DNA from: JBMONI01 sp049324575
GTDB taxonomy: Bacteria; Omnitrophota; Omnitrophia; Omnitrophales; Aquincolibacteriaceae
Direction: 5' to 3'
Assembly (NCBI GenBank): GCA_049324575.1
Contig: JBMONI010000019.1
Location: 1-64,000, forward strand
DNA: 64,000 bases
In this document: positions 41,937 to 50,836 of the stretch, one piece after another
How the letters are laid out: each line of letters begins with the position of its first letter
How positions within the stretch are numbered: the first letter of the stretch is position 1
Notes under the pieces: model-generated
The model's database searches: none
What the model saw: the letters and a program-made list of their open reading frames with translations, nothing else
What the model was told of the DNA's origin: nothing
Made by a program: the position numbers and the translations under genes

Positions 41937-43028
41937 TTATGCCGCAGGATCTATTTTAGGATCGTCGGCCGGCCGGTCCCGGAACGGAAAATAAAAATCC
42001 TTCTTCGCCGGCACCCGGATCCGCTTGAGCAGCCGGGACAGCAAAGCCTGCTCCGCCTCTTCCCAAGAAGCTTCCCGACCGGGCTCTTCGACCCGAAGGC
42101 TTCCTCCGGCAATCGACCCATGTCCGCCGGCTTGGCCTTTATCAACGAATACATCGCGCAGGATCTCCGCCGCGTTCCCCCGCGGTTTGGCCATCCTCAG
42201 CGATGCGTAGAGTTTACCACGATGCCTCCCGGTACAAAAGGACCATTGCATGCGTTTGTACGTGATCAGATAATCCGCGATCTGAGAAACGAAGTCCGGG
42301 CTGTCCACCGTCCCCAAATGCGCTACGATCAAACGGCTTTTGACCATCGCCTTCTGGATCCCCCGAGCAAGAATGAGGAAAAAAGCTTTTGAGCGCGAAG
42401 GGTTCTGGATGCGCGACAACGCGACAAGATCGCTATGGGAGAGGATCCTGAGATACGTGTCGAGGATTTCAGGGCTGTTGGCGCGGTAGAGATTGAGCGT
42501 ATCCGAAAGGATCCCGTAGACGAGCGCCGTAGCAAGAGAAGAAGGGATCTCGATCTCCAGCATCAAAAGCGCTTTGGCAAGAAGCACACTGGTCGCTCCC
42601 ATGTCCGTATCGATCAGCGCGAGGTCCGCGACCGGCTTTTCCACGCAAGGGTGCTGATCCACGATCAACGTGGCCCGGCGGTTCTTCGGGAAAATATTGT
42701 TCTCGAAAGCCGGCTGCGTATCCACGAGCGCGACATTGCGAAATTTCCGGAAATCATACGGACGGATTTTTTTGAGCGGAATCTTCAGGATCCGGACCAT
42801 TTCCTTGTTTTCCATCCGGCCGATGATCCCCGCATAAACGATCTGCGAAGAAATCCCGAAGACCTGACGCCCGATATACTGGAGCGCGTAAGCCGTGGCG
42901 ATCGCGTCGGGATCGGGATGATTATGCGTGAGAATAAGCAGTGGAGAAATCTGCTCTTTTTTCCGAGTGAGAAAACGGAGGAGGCGACGGGCTTTTTGGG
43001 CGATCAATCCTTTGGATGGGCTAGTCAT
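41937..43028 (-). CDS. DHH-family phosphoesterase
   Basis: A 363-residue DHH/DHHA1-type protein. Motif I is LLILTHNHPDPDAIATAYAL, motif II VALVDTQP, motif III is VDQHP (usually DHH, here D-Q-H) and the C-terminal GGHG/S-A-G region reads GHGSIAGGSLRV. NrnA-type oligoribonuclease/pAp phosphatase and other nucleotide phosphoesterases are the nearest functional models. The residues for metal binding are mostly there, so activity is likely. The start at 43028 has GGGAGG 9 bases upstream. It precedes glgP with a 25-base gap, so the two are likely cotranscribed. Confidence 0.85.
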   Translation of the reverse strand: MTSPSKGLIAQKARRLLRFLTRKKEQISPLLILTHNHPDPDAIATAYALQYIGRQVFGISSQIVYAGIIGRMENKEMVRILKIPLKKIRPYDFRKFRNVALVDTQPAFENNIFPKNRRATLIVDQHPCVEKPVADLALIDTDMGATSVLLAKALLMLEIEIPSSLATALVYGILSDTLNLYRANSPEILDTYLRILSHSDLVALSRIQNPSRSKAFFLILARGIQKAMVKSRLIVAHLGTVDSPDFVSQIADYLITYKRMQWSFCTGRHRGKLYASLRMAKPRGNAAEILRDVFVDKGQAGGHGSIAGGSLRVEEPGREASWEEAEQALLSRLLKRIRVPAKKDFYFPFRDRPADDPKIDPAA

Positions 43029-43151
43029 AGGCCAAGGCCTCCCTGCTATCAACCATGCGCAAAACGGAAGGGATCAGTCCGGCACATCCGCACCGCCCGT
43101 CTCCATTCGCGGCACATCTTAAATCCAAGCCCGGCCCAAGCGCGCGAAAGA

Positions 43152-44597
43152 TCAAAGCTCCCAAACCAAATCGACCTGGAACACTCTTCGTTCGATGTCG
43201 GCCGAAGTTCCGGTCAAAATATTATTGGTGAAGAAACCCGCCGTCTGCAAAGCCAGATTGTCCGTCATCTTATATTTGAGACGGAAAATACTGCCACGGC
43301 GGTTTGTACCGCCAAATTCCGCATCGGAAAAAACGCTTGCCGTCGCATTGGCCTCAAGCCAGGCATACTCGTAGACGGCTTCCCAGGTCCCTTTGTCCTT
43401 GGCTTCCCCAAGCTTTCCGCCGATGAGCCATCCCTTGTTCTGTCCTTCGCCGAGGGCCTTTGAAGCGGCGTCTTCCCCGAGGTTGTAAAGGAAATCATGA
43501 TAGAACGTCACCTTGCTCAGAGGCTCAAGGTATTTGGACGAGTGGGGCATGCCGGGGATATCGAAAGCGATCTCATTGTAGATATCGAGGACCTTAAAAG
43601 CGCCTGCCGCCAGCGATGTCCCCCCCGTGAAATTGCCGCCCGCTGCTTGGTAATTGTTGTTCGTAAAATCACGGTAGTCGTAAAAACTGACGAAATGCTT
43701 TGTTTTGATCGCCTTCGGAAGAATATTGCTGATCTGGGTCTTGAATCCGCCTTGATAAGCGAACATCTCGGCATCGTCATTATCCGAAAGAGCGCCTTCT
43801 TCCAGGATAAGCTGCCCGGCAAGCAGGACCATATCAATGTTGAGATCTTCCGCACTGATGAGCCCGAGATCGATCTTCTCATAAGCGCCTTCGGGGGTCA
43901 CATCGGTATCCCAGATCATCCAGGTCGACCCGCCTTTTTCCCCGAAAGGATTCGAGAACTTTCCGCCCGTCAGGGTCACGCCCTTAATGGGCCCGACCTC
44001 CGCCCAGGCCGGCGTATATTTGGCATAGGCTTGATCGATACTGATGTCCTTGAAATCGAAATTATTATCCAAGGTCTGGTTCGTCGAATTAATCTGGCCG
44101 ATGGTCTCGGTCCCGGTCGCGGTCCTCGGCCCTGAGACAAGCCGGAATCCGATCTCCATATCGGGACTGAGTTTTTTCTTGAAACCAAAGCGGAGACGGA
44201 AGCGGAAGCGGTTCCGGTCGGCGTTCTTGACCGATCCGCTGTGCTCGCTCCACCCTTCATATCGAAGCCGGAGATCCCCGTTGAATTTCAGGTCCTTGAG
44301 CCATTGGTAAGAATCCCCCATGTAATTCTTGAGATTGTTCTCAAAGTAGGGATCCGCAAATCCAGGCTGGGCCGGCGGCGCAGGCTGCTGAACGACCTGG
44401 ACCACGGGCTCCTTGTTCTCCAGGGCGGCGATCTTCTGGTTCTGGTCCTGGATAACCTGTTGCATATCCGCCATTTGTTTCTCGAGATTGCGGATCGTAT
44501 TGATCAGGTTGGATTCATCCGCTGTTCCTAAGTTTGGCAAAAGACAACTCAAAGCAAAGATCGCAAGAACAACCACCGTCCCACGTTGATTCGGCAT
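43152..44597 (-). CDS. Outer-membrane porin with N-terminal coiled coil
   Basis: A 481-residue exported protein. A signal peptide (VVVLAIFALSCLLPNLGTA) precedes a short coiled coil (about 28-62, NLINTIRNLEKQMADMQQVI and more), a proline-rich stretch and a barrel of alternating strands rich in Y, F, W and G, ending VFQVDLVWEL. The layout resembles trimeric putative porins of the Porin_5/DUF3373 type. The coiled coil may bring three barrels together or reach the peptidoglycan. The substrate is unknown; closeness to ppk and ppx might hint at phosphate uptake, but no Pho-type box was seen. The ribosome site GGGGAGG is strong. A promoter is upstream. Confidence 0.8.
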   Translation of the reverse strand: MPNQRGTVVVLAIFALSCLLPNLGTADESNLINTIRNLEKQMADMQQVIQDQNQKIAALENKEPVVQVVQQPAPPAQPGFADPYFENNLKNYMGDSYQWLKDLKFNGDLRLRYEGWSEHSGSVKNADRNRFRFRLRFGFKKKLSPDMEIGFRLVSGPRTATGTETIGQINSTNQTLDNNFDFKDISIDQAYAKYTPAWAEVGPIKGVTLTGGKFSNPFGEKGGSTWMIWDTDVTPEGAYEKIDLGLISAEDLNIDMVLLAGQLILEEGALSDNDDAEMFAYQGGFKTQISNILPKAIKTKHFVSFYDYRDFTNNNYQAAGGNFTGGTSLAAGAFKVLDIYNEIAFDIPGMPHSSKYLEPLSKVTFYHDFLYNLGEDAASKALGEGQNKGWLIGGKLGEAKDKGTWEAVYEYAWLEANATASVFSDAEFGGTNRRGSIFRLKYKMTDNLALQTAGFFTNNILTGTSADIERRVFQVDLVWEL

Positions 44598-44667
44598 GGT
44601 AAGAACCTCCCCTTTTAAAAATCAAAACACAAGATCAAAGACCGGCCTCGGTGGCCACGCAAAGAGG

Positions 44668-44706
44668 ATTATCCTCCAATTCGATACGAATTTTCAATAT
44701 GAAAAT
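44668..44706 (-). promoter_or_regulatory. Promoter and operator-like dyad of the porin gene
   Basis: A -35 TTGAAA (44692-44697), an 18-base spacer and a -10 GATAAT (44668-44673) lie about 70 bases before the porin ATG. A dyad, ATTTTCA-ATA-TGAAAAT (44690-44706), covers the -35 and could be a repressor or activator site. Confidence 0.55.
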
Positions 44707-44742
44707 GGAAAGGCCCGAGTGGATCGGAGAGACCTTGAAAAC

Positions 44743-46827
44743 TCACGAGCGGTCCGGGAGAACAGTCCGTATATGGCTTTTGGCATTTTGCGGTTTAAGG
44801 CTTTTGAGAACTTCGGCCCGGCGAACCGACTCTTGCGCCGTGAATTTATGGCAAAGAAATTCCTGCACGCGGAAACTTTTTTCAGGGCCGGGGATCCTGC
44901 GGACATAATCCCCTTGCGCATCAAGCGTCCAGGCTTTCCCATTGTCCCTGAAATAAGCCTCCAGGACCCCTTTGAGCTCTTTCTTAAGCGACGGGGCTTC
45001 GACCGGAAAGAACAGTTCCAGGCGCCGGTCTAGATTCCGCGGCATTCCATCCGCGCTTGAGAGATAGATCTCTTCGTCTTTGCCGTTCTGAAAATAAAAA
45101 ATACGGGCATGCTCCAGGAACATATCGACGATGCTCGTGACCTCGATATTCTCGCTCATGCTCGGCACCCCGGGACGAAGACAGCAGATCCCCCGCACAT
45201 TGAGCCGGATCCGCACCCCGGCCTGTGAAGCCTTATAGAACGCTTCGATCAACTCGGGGTCCACAAGAGAGTTCATCTTCGCGAGGATCAACCCCGGTTC
45301 TTCTTTCCGGCTTCTCAAGGCCTCCCGGTGAATCATCCGCAAGAGACGACGGCGAAGCCCATATGGGGCCATTTCGATCTTCGAAAAACCGATCGGCTGG
45401 GAAAACCCTGTGGCAATATTGAAAAAAGCGCTGATGTCCGCGGTCAAGGCTTCTTCCGCGGTGAAAAAACCGATGTCGGAGTAGACCCGGGAGGTCCGTT
45501 CGTTGTAATTCCCCGTTGAAAGATGGACATATCGTCGAATCCCGTCCGCTTCACGGCGAATCACAAGACAGGCCTTGGCATGGGTTTTCAGACCCGCCAC
45601 GCCGTAGAGTACCGTTGCCCCCGCATTCACAAGACGGTTCGCCCATTCAATATTCCTTCGCTCATCGAACCGCGCTTTGATCTCCACCAGAACCGTTACC
45701 TGCTTTCCGTTCTCAGCCGCCGTCTCCAAACAGCGGATCACTTCGGACGGATAAGCGGTCCGGTAAAGCGTCTGCTTGATGGCAAGGACATCCGGGTCCT
45801 GAGCCGCGCTGCGCAGAAAATGCAGAAAGGCATCGAAGGTCTGGTAAGGGTGATAGACCAAGAGAGATTTTTCGCGAAGGGTTCCCCAAGGGCCTTCTTC
45901 ATCTTCGAGTTCAACGATGGGGTTGGGAATCCATACCGGAAGTTTGAGGTTCTCATACATGGGCCGGAAGGCAAGTTTCGAAATGCCGCTCAGGTCCATC
46001 CAGCCGGGGACACGGAAGATCTTCTCCGCCGGGATTGCGAACCGCTCCGCGAAGTACCGGACATCTTCTTCCTGCGCATTGGTTTCAAGCCGCAAGATCA
46101 AACTACGCCGCCGCGCCCGCAGCGCTTCAGTCATCGTTTTCGAGAAATCTTCGTCCTTCTCCTCGTCCAGCGAAAGCTCAGCCGCTCGTGTGATCCGGAA
46201 AAGTCCGGACCGCTCGACCTCCCAACCGCCGAAAAGTTCTTTAAGGAAAAGTGGGAGGACATCCTCGATCAGTACAAAATTGAACCCGTTCTCGGCCGGG
46301 ACCGAAACGAATCTGGAAAAATTCTTCGGGATCTCGATCAGCGCGTAATATTTCACGGCCGGCGAGTCCTGCTTGAAAAGGACCACTAGGCTGTAGAGGC
46401 TCAAATTCACGAGATCCGGCAAAGGATGCTCGTCCCGCAAAGCGATCGGGGTCAGAAGCGGAGAAAGTTCCTGTCGAAAAAAACGCTGCACATGGTTTTT
46501 CTGCTCTTCGCTCAGCCCTTGGACCGGAATACGCCGGATCCCTTCCTTTTCGAGCTGGGGGCCGAGTGTTTGCATGAAATATTCGTTCTGCTGACGCATG
46601 ACCGCGAACGCCTTTTCATAGATCTCCGCCAGCGCGGCCCCGCTTCCCTCAAGGCTTGCGGCCCGCACCATAAAGAACTCGTCAAAATTGGAGCTGACGA
46701 TGCCGAGGAATTTGAGCCGCTCTAAGAGAGGATTGCTTTCCTGCATCGCCTCGTCCAGGACCCGCGCATTGAAAGCGATCCACGAAAGTTCCCGATCGAA
46801 ATATCTTGCTTCAGGGGGATATGCCAT
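44743..46827 (-). CDS. ppk: Polyphosphate kinase 1
   Basis: Polymerises the gamma-phosphate of ATP into polyphosphate, reversibly, at the inner membrane. The 694-residue protein has the Ppk1 start (YFDRELSWIAFNARVLDEA), the FDEFFMVR segment and both catalytic histidine motifs: GLKTHAKACLV (the phospho-His) and YVHLSTGNYN. The C-terminal domains (IFYFQNGKDEEIYLSSADGM) are complete. It follows ppx by 9 bases. The pair of synthesis and degradation genes in one operon is common. The ROK gene is first in the same run. Confidence 0.97.
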   Translation of the reverse strand: MAYPPEARYFDRELSWIAFNARVLDEAMQESNPLLERLKFLGIVSSNFDEFFMVRAASLEGSGAALAEIYEKAFAVMRQQNEYFMQTLGPQLEKEGIRRIPVQGLSEEQKNHVQRFFRQELSPLLTPIALRDEHPLPDLVNLSLYSLVVLFKQDSPAVKYYALIEIPKNFSRFVSVPAENGFNFVLIEDVLPLFLKELFGGWEVERSGLFRITRAAELSLDEEKDEDFSKTMTEALRARRRSLILRLETNAQEEDVRYFAERFAIPAEKIFRVPGWMDLSGISKLAFRPMYENLKLPVWIPNPIVELEDEEGPWGTLREKSLLVYHPYQTFDAFLHFLRSAAQDPDVLAIKQTLYRTAYPSEVIRCLETAAENGKQVTVLVEIKARFDERRNIEWANRLVNAGATVLYGVAGLKTHAKACLVIRREADGIRRYVHLSTGNYNERTSRVYSDIGFFTAEEALTADISAFFNIATGFSQPIGFSKIEMAPYGLRRRLLRMIHREALRSRKEEPGLILAKMNSLVDPELIEAFYKASQAGVRIRLNVRGICCLRPGVPSMSENIEVTSIVDMFLEHARIFYFQNGKDEEIYLSSADGMPRNLDRRLELFFPVEAPSLKKELKGVLEAYFRDNGKAWTLDAQGDYVRRIPGPEKSFRVQEFLCHKFTAQESVRRAEVLKSLKPQNAKSHIRTVLPDRS

Positions 46828-46836
46828 AAGGGGGCC

Positions 46837-48402
46837 TTACCGCGAGGGCTTCCCGACCCTGAGCTGGACCGGCGAGCCGAACACTTCCGCGAACATGTCG
46901 CCTTTCTCCCGAAGGCTTTCGCGCTCCATGGAGATGTCGCCCACCTCTTCCGGAATCCAGAGGATATAGGCGTCATTCAGGACCTCGAGCGAAAAATTCC
47001 GTATCTTCTGCTGATGCTCATGGTCGAGCGCATCAGCCACACGAAGGATCGCCGCCAATTTCGAGACCACCGAACGGTCCGACTTGGGCAGGGACATGTA
47101 CGGGATATGGGTTGGTTTCGGGATCGAACGGCGGTGATAGCGGACCACATTCGAGACGATCTCTTTTTCAGAGCGCCGAAGGCCGAAGATCTCCGCGGCA
47201 TTCACTAGATAGCTGGAATGTTTGTGATGAGCCGCCGGCGAAATGAACGTCCCGATATCGTGCAGCACGCCAGAGACCTCAAGGAGTAACCGTTCCTTCG
47301 GCCCCATCCCGTGATCTTCGCGGAGTGTGTCGAAAAGTTTGAGCGCCAGTGCGGTCACGCACAGCGCATGGGACCGGTCATACTGGTATTTCGTGCCGAG
47401 GTGCTTGGCAGAATTGATCACCTGTTTGGACAGATCCGTGCGTTTGTAATCCGAGAACATCTGCGCCAATTCAAGTAGAAGGCCGTCCCGCATGCTCACC
47501 ATGGGAACGATCACGGTCTCGGCCGCAGTTTCTCCCATGAAATTGGCATAGACCAGAAGGGACGGATACAAAAGCTCCGCCTGGGAATAAGGGACTCCAA
47601 ATTGTGTCACGATATCTTCCGGCGTCATTTTTCCGATCTTCGCGATGAATTCCATAAAAGCTTTTTTCGTGAAAGTCGCGAAGGAGGGATTCTGCTCGGT
47701 GATCAGCTGCTGGGAAACCAGCCTCATATCGCTTCCGAGCGCGACGAAAGTGTCGATCTGGCCCAGATTATATTCACGCGCCGCATAGACCGAGATCTCA
47801 TGAACATTCCGTTTCAGGACCTGCCGCATGACAGCGGGCTCGGTCTTGCCCGGCGTCACGCCTTCGGGAAACCGCATGGCCCCCAACGAAAGTGTCCGGG
47901 TAAGTTCGACCTGCCCCTGGCTCAAGATAATGAGTTCGGTGCTGCCGGACCCGACTTCGGCGATCAGGCAGTTCTTTTTTTCGAGATCGAACTTGCCTTC
48001 CAAAGCACTTTCCACCGCGATCAGCTGCAGCCGGTTCTCTTCCGAACCATCGAGGATCTCGATCTCGATCCCGGTACGGACATAGACCTGATCGACGAAA
48101 TTGTCGCGGTTGGCCGCTTCGCGGACCGCGCTGGTCGCTACAGCGTGGATCTTTTTGACGCCGTAAGTTTCCGCGACCGTCCGGAAATCCTTGAGGATCT
48201 TCAGGGCTTCGCGCGTTGAAGACGCGCTGATCCGTCCCCCGGTAAAGACATCGCGGCCGAAACGGATGGGGCGCTGAAGATTTTCGAGATAACGGATCTC
48301 GGCTTTCGAACCGATCTCGGCCACGACCATGCGGATCCCTCCCGTGCCGATATCGGCCACCGCAACGACTTTTTTGGGAGAAACCGGAATTTCAGGAGTC
48401 AT
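46837..48402 (-). CDS. ppx: Exopolyphosphatase (Ppx/GppA family)
   Basis: Releases phosphate from the ends of polyphosphate, and may hydrolyse pppGpp. The 521-residue protein starts with an actin-like ATPase fold (VAVADIGTGGIRMVVAEI; LIAEVGSGSTELI) and continues to a C-terminal HD-type domain (about 330-480, VSGVLHDIGTF with HHKHSSYLV). The long form with the HD part is like E. coli Ppx. It sits between the ROK kinase gene (9 bases) and ppk (9 bases). Which substrate is preferred cannot be read here. Confidence 0.94.
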   Translation of the reverse strand: MTPEIPVSPKKVVAVADIGTGGIRMVVAEIGSKAEIRYLENLQRPIRFGRDVFTGGRISASSTREALKILKDFRTVAETYGVKKIHAVATSAVREAANRDNFVDQVYVRTGIEIEILDGSEENRLQLIAVESALEGKFDLEKKNCLIAEVGSGSTELIILSQGQVELTRTLSLGAMRFPEGVTPGKTEPAVMRQVLKRNVHEISVYAAREYNLGQIDTFVALGSDMRLVSQQLITEQNPSFATFTKKAFMEFIAKIGKMTPEDIVTQFGVPYSQAELLYPSLLVYANFMGETAAETVIVPMVSMRDGLLLELAQMFSDYKRTDLSKQVINSAKHLGTKYQYDRSHALCVTALALKLFDTLREDHGMGPKERLLLEVSGVLHDIGTFISPAAHHKHSSYLVNAAEIFGLRRSEKEIVSNVVRYHRRSIPKPTHIPYMSLPKSDRSVVSKLAAILRVADALDHEHQQKIRNFSLEVLNDAYILWIPEEVGDISMERESLREKGDMFAEVFGSPVQLRVGKPSR

Positions 48403-48411
48403 AGTTCGAAT

Positions 48412-49383
48412 TTAGTCCAGGGAATCCAAAGCGAGTTTGGCGGCGCCCTGGGCGCCCGCATAGTCCTTGAGCTGCGCCGCAACCACTTTGACGCTCTTGA
48501 CGACGGGTTTTAACGCATATTTCTCCATCGTCTTTACCGCTTGTGGAAGGATGAGATCCCCCATGGCTTCCATCAGACCACCGCCCAGCACGATACGCTC
48601 CGGGTTCAAGAGGTTGACGATATTGGCCATGGCCATCCCGAGGATCCTTGCCTTGCGGAGAATCAGCTCGCGAAGATCCGAGTCGCCCGAACGAATCGAG
48701 CGCGAAAGGACCCCGCTTTTGATCTTCTTGATATCGTAATCCACCGCCTGATGTAGGTGTCTCGCGCGCTCACGCAGCATCAGCATCCCCGCTTCGGCGG
48801 CGATTGCAAGCCGGCCGAGCATCCGCTCAACCGTTCCGTCCCGATTCTCTTCAAAGGAGGCCGGCAGCGAAAGGAATGTGTGGCCGATCTCTCCTGCCGC
48901 GCCGGTCGTCCCGCGATAAAGCTTCCCGTCAAGGATCAGCCCTCCGCCGACGCCGGTCCCCAGGAAGATCCCGACGACATTGCGCGCGCCCCGGGCGGCT
49001 CCGAACTGGTATTCACCGTAAATGCCGGCGTTGACATCGTTCTCCACGACCACCGGAAGATGAAAACGTTTTTTGAGGACCGTCCGCAAAGGATAATTTT
49101 TGAGGAAGGGGATGTTCGGCGAATAAGTCACTTTACCGGAAGCAAAATCGATCATCCCGGGACAGCCCACCCCGAGCGCAAGGACCTGCCGGAGCTTCAA
49201 CCGCTTCTTTGCGAGGATCTCGGCAACGGTCTCATCGAGCGTTTTGAGAAAACCCTTTTCCCCTTTTTCAAGCTCGACCCGGCATTTGGAGGATGCGAGC
49301 AGACGGAAACGGCGATCCAAGAGCGCCGCCATCATCTTGGTCCCGCCGATATCGATGCCGATCAGGTATTTTTTCTTTTTCAT
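48412..49383 (-). CDS. ROK-family sugar kinase
   Basis: A 323-residue ROK protein, probably a glucokinase. The ATP phosphate loop IGIDIGGTKMMAALLD opens the protein and VVGIFLGTGVGGGLILDGKLYRG is the second ATP/sugar motif; the catalytic Asp is in VVENDVNAG. The ROK zinc motif (C-x-C-G-x2-G-C) is absent: after GEIGHTFLSLP the text continues ASFEENRDGT. No helix-turn-helix is attached, so it is an enzyme rather than a repressor. It heads the operon ROK-ppx-ppk, which raises the idea of polyphosphate use, since polyphosphate glucokinases are also ROK proteins that lack the zinc motif. ATP use is just as possible. ATG at 49383 is favoured over an upstream frame start. Confidence 0.88.
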   Translation of the reverse strand: MKKKKYLIGIDIGGTKMMAALLDRRFRLLASSKCRVELEKGEKGFLKTLDETVAEILAKKRLKLRQVLALGVGCPGMIDFASGKVTYSPNIPFLKNYPLRTVLKKRFHLPVVVENDVNAGIYGEYQFGAARGARNVVGIFLGTGVGGGLILDGKLYRGTTGAAGEIGHTFLSLPASFEENRDGTVERMLGRLAIAAEAGMLMLRERARHLHQAVDYDIKKIKSGVLSRSIRSGDSDLRELILRKARILGMAMANIVNLLNPERIVLGGGLMEAMGDLILPQAVKTMEKYALKPVVKSVKVVAAQLKDYAGAQGAAKLALDSLD

Positions 49384-49420
49384 AACGGTTGGCCGCCTTT
49401 CCCGCTCCAAAAAGGAGTCG

Positions 49421-49449
49421 ATTATAACTTGGAACCCAGGGAATGCTAA
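49421..49449 (-). promoter_or_regulatory. Promoter of the ROK-ppx-ppk operon
   Basis: On the minus strand a perfect -10 TATAAT (49421-49426) follows TTAGCA (49444-49449) by 17 bases; the -35 matches 4 of 6. The start would be about 30 bases before the ATG. A CCCAGG/CCTGGG dyad (49435-49440, 49457-49462) overlaps the spacer and -35 and might bind a regulator. Confidence 0.55.
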
Positions 49450-49587
49450 GTAAAATCCTGGGAAATCGTTATCTTGAGACCCTGCCGGAAGTTACGGAAG
49501 ATCCATTCCGTTTTCACCAGCCTAGCTCAGACGAGTCAATGCGAGGGCAGGAAACCGTAAAAAAAGGGTAAATTCAGAACGGATTTT

Positions 49588-50580
49588 TCAGACCGTGATC
49601 AGCTCGGCAAAAAGCTCTTCCGGCGTAAATTGCCTGAGATCCAAGATCATCTGGAAGACGGGGAGATAATTTTTCAGCTGGGCGCCGGTCTCCGAGACCC
49701 CGGCCAGGTCAATCTGGCGTTCCCGGCAATAATCCGAGAGGAAAAGACGGCGCACCTCTTCTTTGAGCCTCGGCGGCAAACGGATCGCGAGGAAGCAGAG
49801 GAAAAACCCCACGTCCCAGACCCTCCGGTCCTCGCGCGTACAGAATTCCAGATCGGTAAAATAGATCTTGCGCTCCTCGGGGACCCAGATACAGTTGACC
49901 GGCTGCGTATCGATCAGGGCATAGCCGGTCTTATGGATGCGCGCAAGCCCGGACCCGCACTGGCGGATGATCCCGGCATCTGCGGGCTCGATCGAGCCCG
50001 ACCGGGCGATCCGCTTCAGGATCTCATCGACGCTCTCCCCTTGCAGGCGTTCCGTCACCATCACCTGCTTCCCGGCATCAAAAGCCACGAGCCTTGGGAC
50101 CGGAATCCCGAGCCGGTCGAGTTCGACACGCCGGACCATATCGATCGCGAACCGTTCATGCGTATCCGCGTGATAGATCGTCGGGAAAGGGCTCACCAAA
50201 GACATGTGGCGCGCCCAAAAACTGCCGATCAGCACAAAGACTTTGACGAAATATTCCTTCGGCTCCCCGCGGACCGTGCGGCATCGCCAGATCTGGTTCG
50301 AATTGCTGATCCCGCCATACTGCGATTCGACCGAGAGCGTCGTCGGGTCGACATCAGGGAACGCGAGAGAATTCCGGCGGATGAACTCGCGGCAGGTCTC
50401 AACTTTTTTCCACCGGAGCATCTTAAAGGTGCTCCGCAGGATCGCATAGATCATCCACGGAGAAAAGAACAGAAGCGCGGTCAGGATCCGCAGGACGATC
50501 CAAGGGGATGTCTCACGCACCGTGCTGAAAAAACGAACCCGGAGGGGAACCGATTGAGGGCGGATGCGTTTAGCCGTCAT
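49588..50580 (-). CDS. Membrane-anchored kinase-like protein
   Basis: A 330-residue protein with one membrane helix near the start (about 20-45, LTALLFFSPWMIYAI) and a protein-kinase-like domain. Visible features are the lysine in EYFVKVFV, the catalytic loop ALIDTQPVNCIW (D-x4-N type) and the metal-binding acid in YFTDLEF. A hinge-like QVMVTERLQGESV lies between. The pattern is nearest to the LPS-core/Kdo kinase (InaA/WaaP) and APH-like superfamily, so a lipid-linked sugar or membrane protein could be the target. The start at 50580 was chosen because the upstream frame runs into the neighbouring gene. It is the last of four genes from 52202 to 49588 with tight spacing. Confidence 0.7.
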   Translation of the reverse strand: MTAKRIRPQSVPLRVRFFSTVRETSPWIVLRILTALLFFSPWMIYAILRSTFKMLRWKKVETCREFIRRNSLAFPDVDPTTLSVESQYGGISNSNQIWRCRTVRGEPKEYFVKVFVLIGSFWARHMSLVSPFPTIYHADTHERFAIDMVRRVELDRLGIPVPRLVAFDAGKQVMVTERLQGESVDEILKRIARSGSIEPADAGIIRQCGSGLARIHKTGYALIDTQPVNCIWVPEERKIYFTDLEFCTREDRRVWDVGFFLCFLAIRLPPRLKEEVRRLFLSDYCRERQIDLAGVSETGAQLKNYLPVFQMILDLRQFTPEELFAELITV

Positions 50581-50590
50581 GAAAACCGCC

Positions 50591-50836
50591 TTACATATGA
50601 TGGAGCGCTTCTTGGAGGATCGGCAGGATCCCCTCAACCTCATCTTTCGAAAGACGCCCGAGTTTAGCGTAGGGACGGTTCTGGAATTTTTTTCCGATCT
50701 TCTCGCGAGAAAGCTGAAGCCTGGGGCGGGTCCCTTCGTAGGAATAAACGCCGACGATAATGCGCCAGTTCTTTCCCTCCCAGGCGCGGCTGAAGATCTT
50801 CCGGTCCCGATCCTCGTCGTAGCGTCCGTGTCTCAT
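50591..50836 (-). CDS. Small PC4/YdbC-like protein
   Basis: An 81-residue protein. The text KNWRIIVGVYSYEGTRPRLQ, followed by a basic stretch and then LGRLSKDEVEGILPILQEAL, has the shape of the PC4/YdbC fold: a beta-sheet with a charged basic face and a C-terminal helix. That family binds single-stranded nucleic acid. The match is by eye and only moderate. Its start overlaps the upstream gene as ATGA and its stop is 10 bases before the kinase gene, so it is a true small gene within the operon. Without the context it could be missed. Confidence 0.6.
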   Translation of the reverse strand: MRHGRYDEDRDRKIFSRAWEGKNWRIIVGVYSYEGTRPRLQLSREKIGKKFQNRPYAKLGRLSKDEVEGILPILQEALHHM

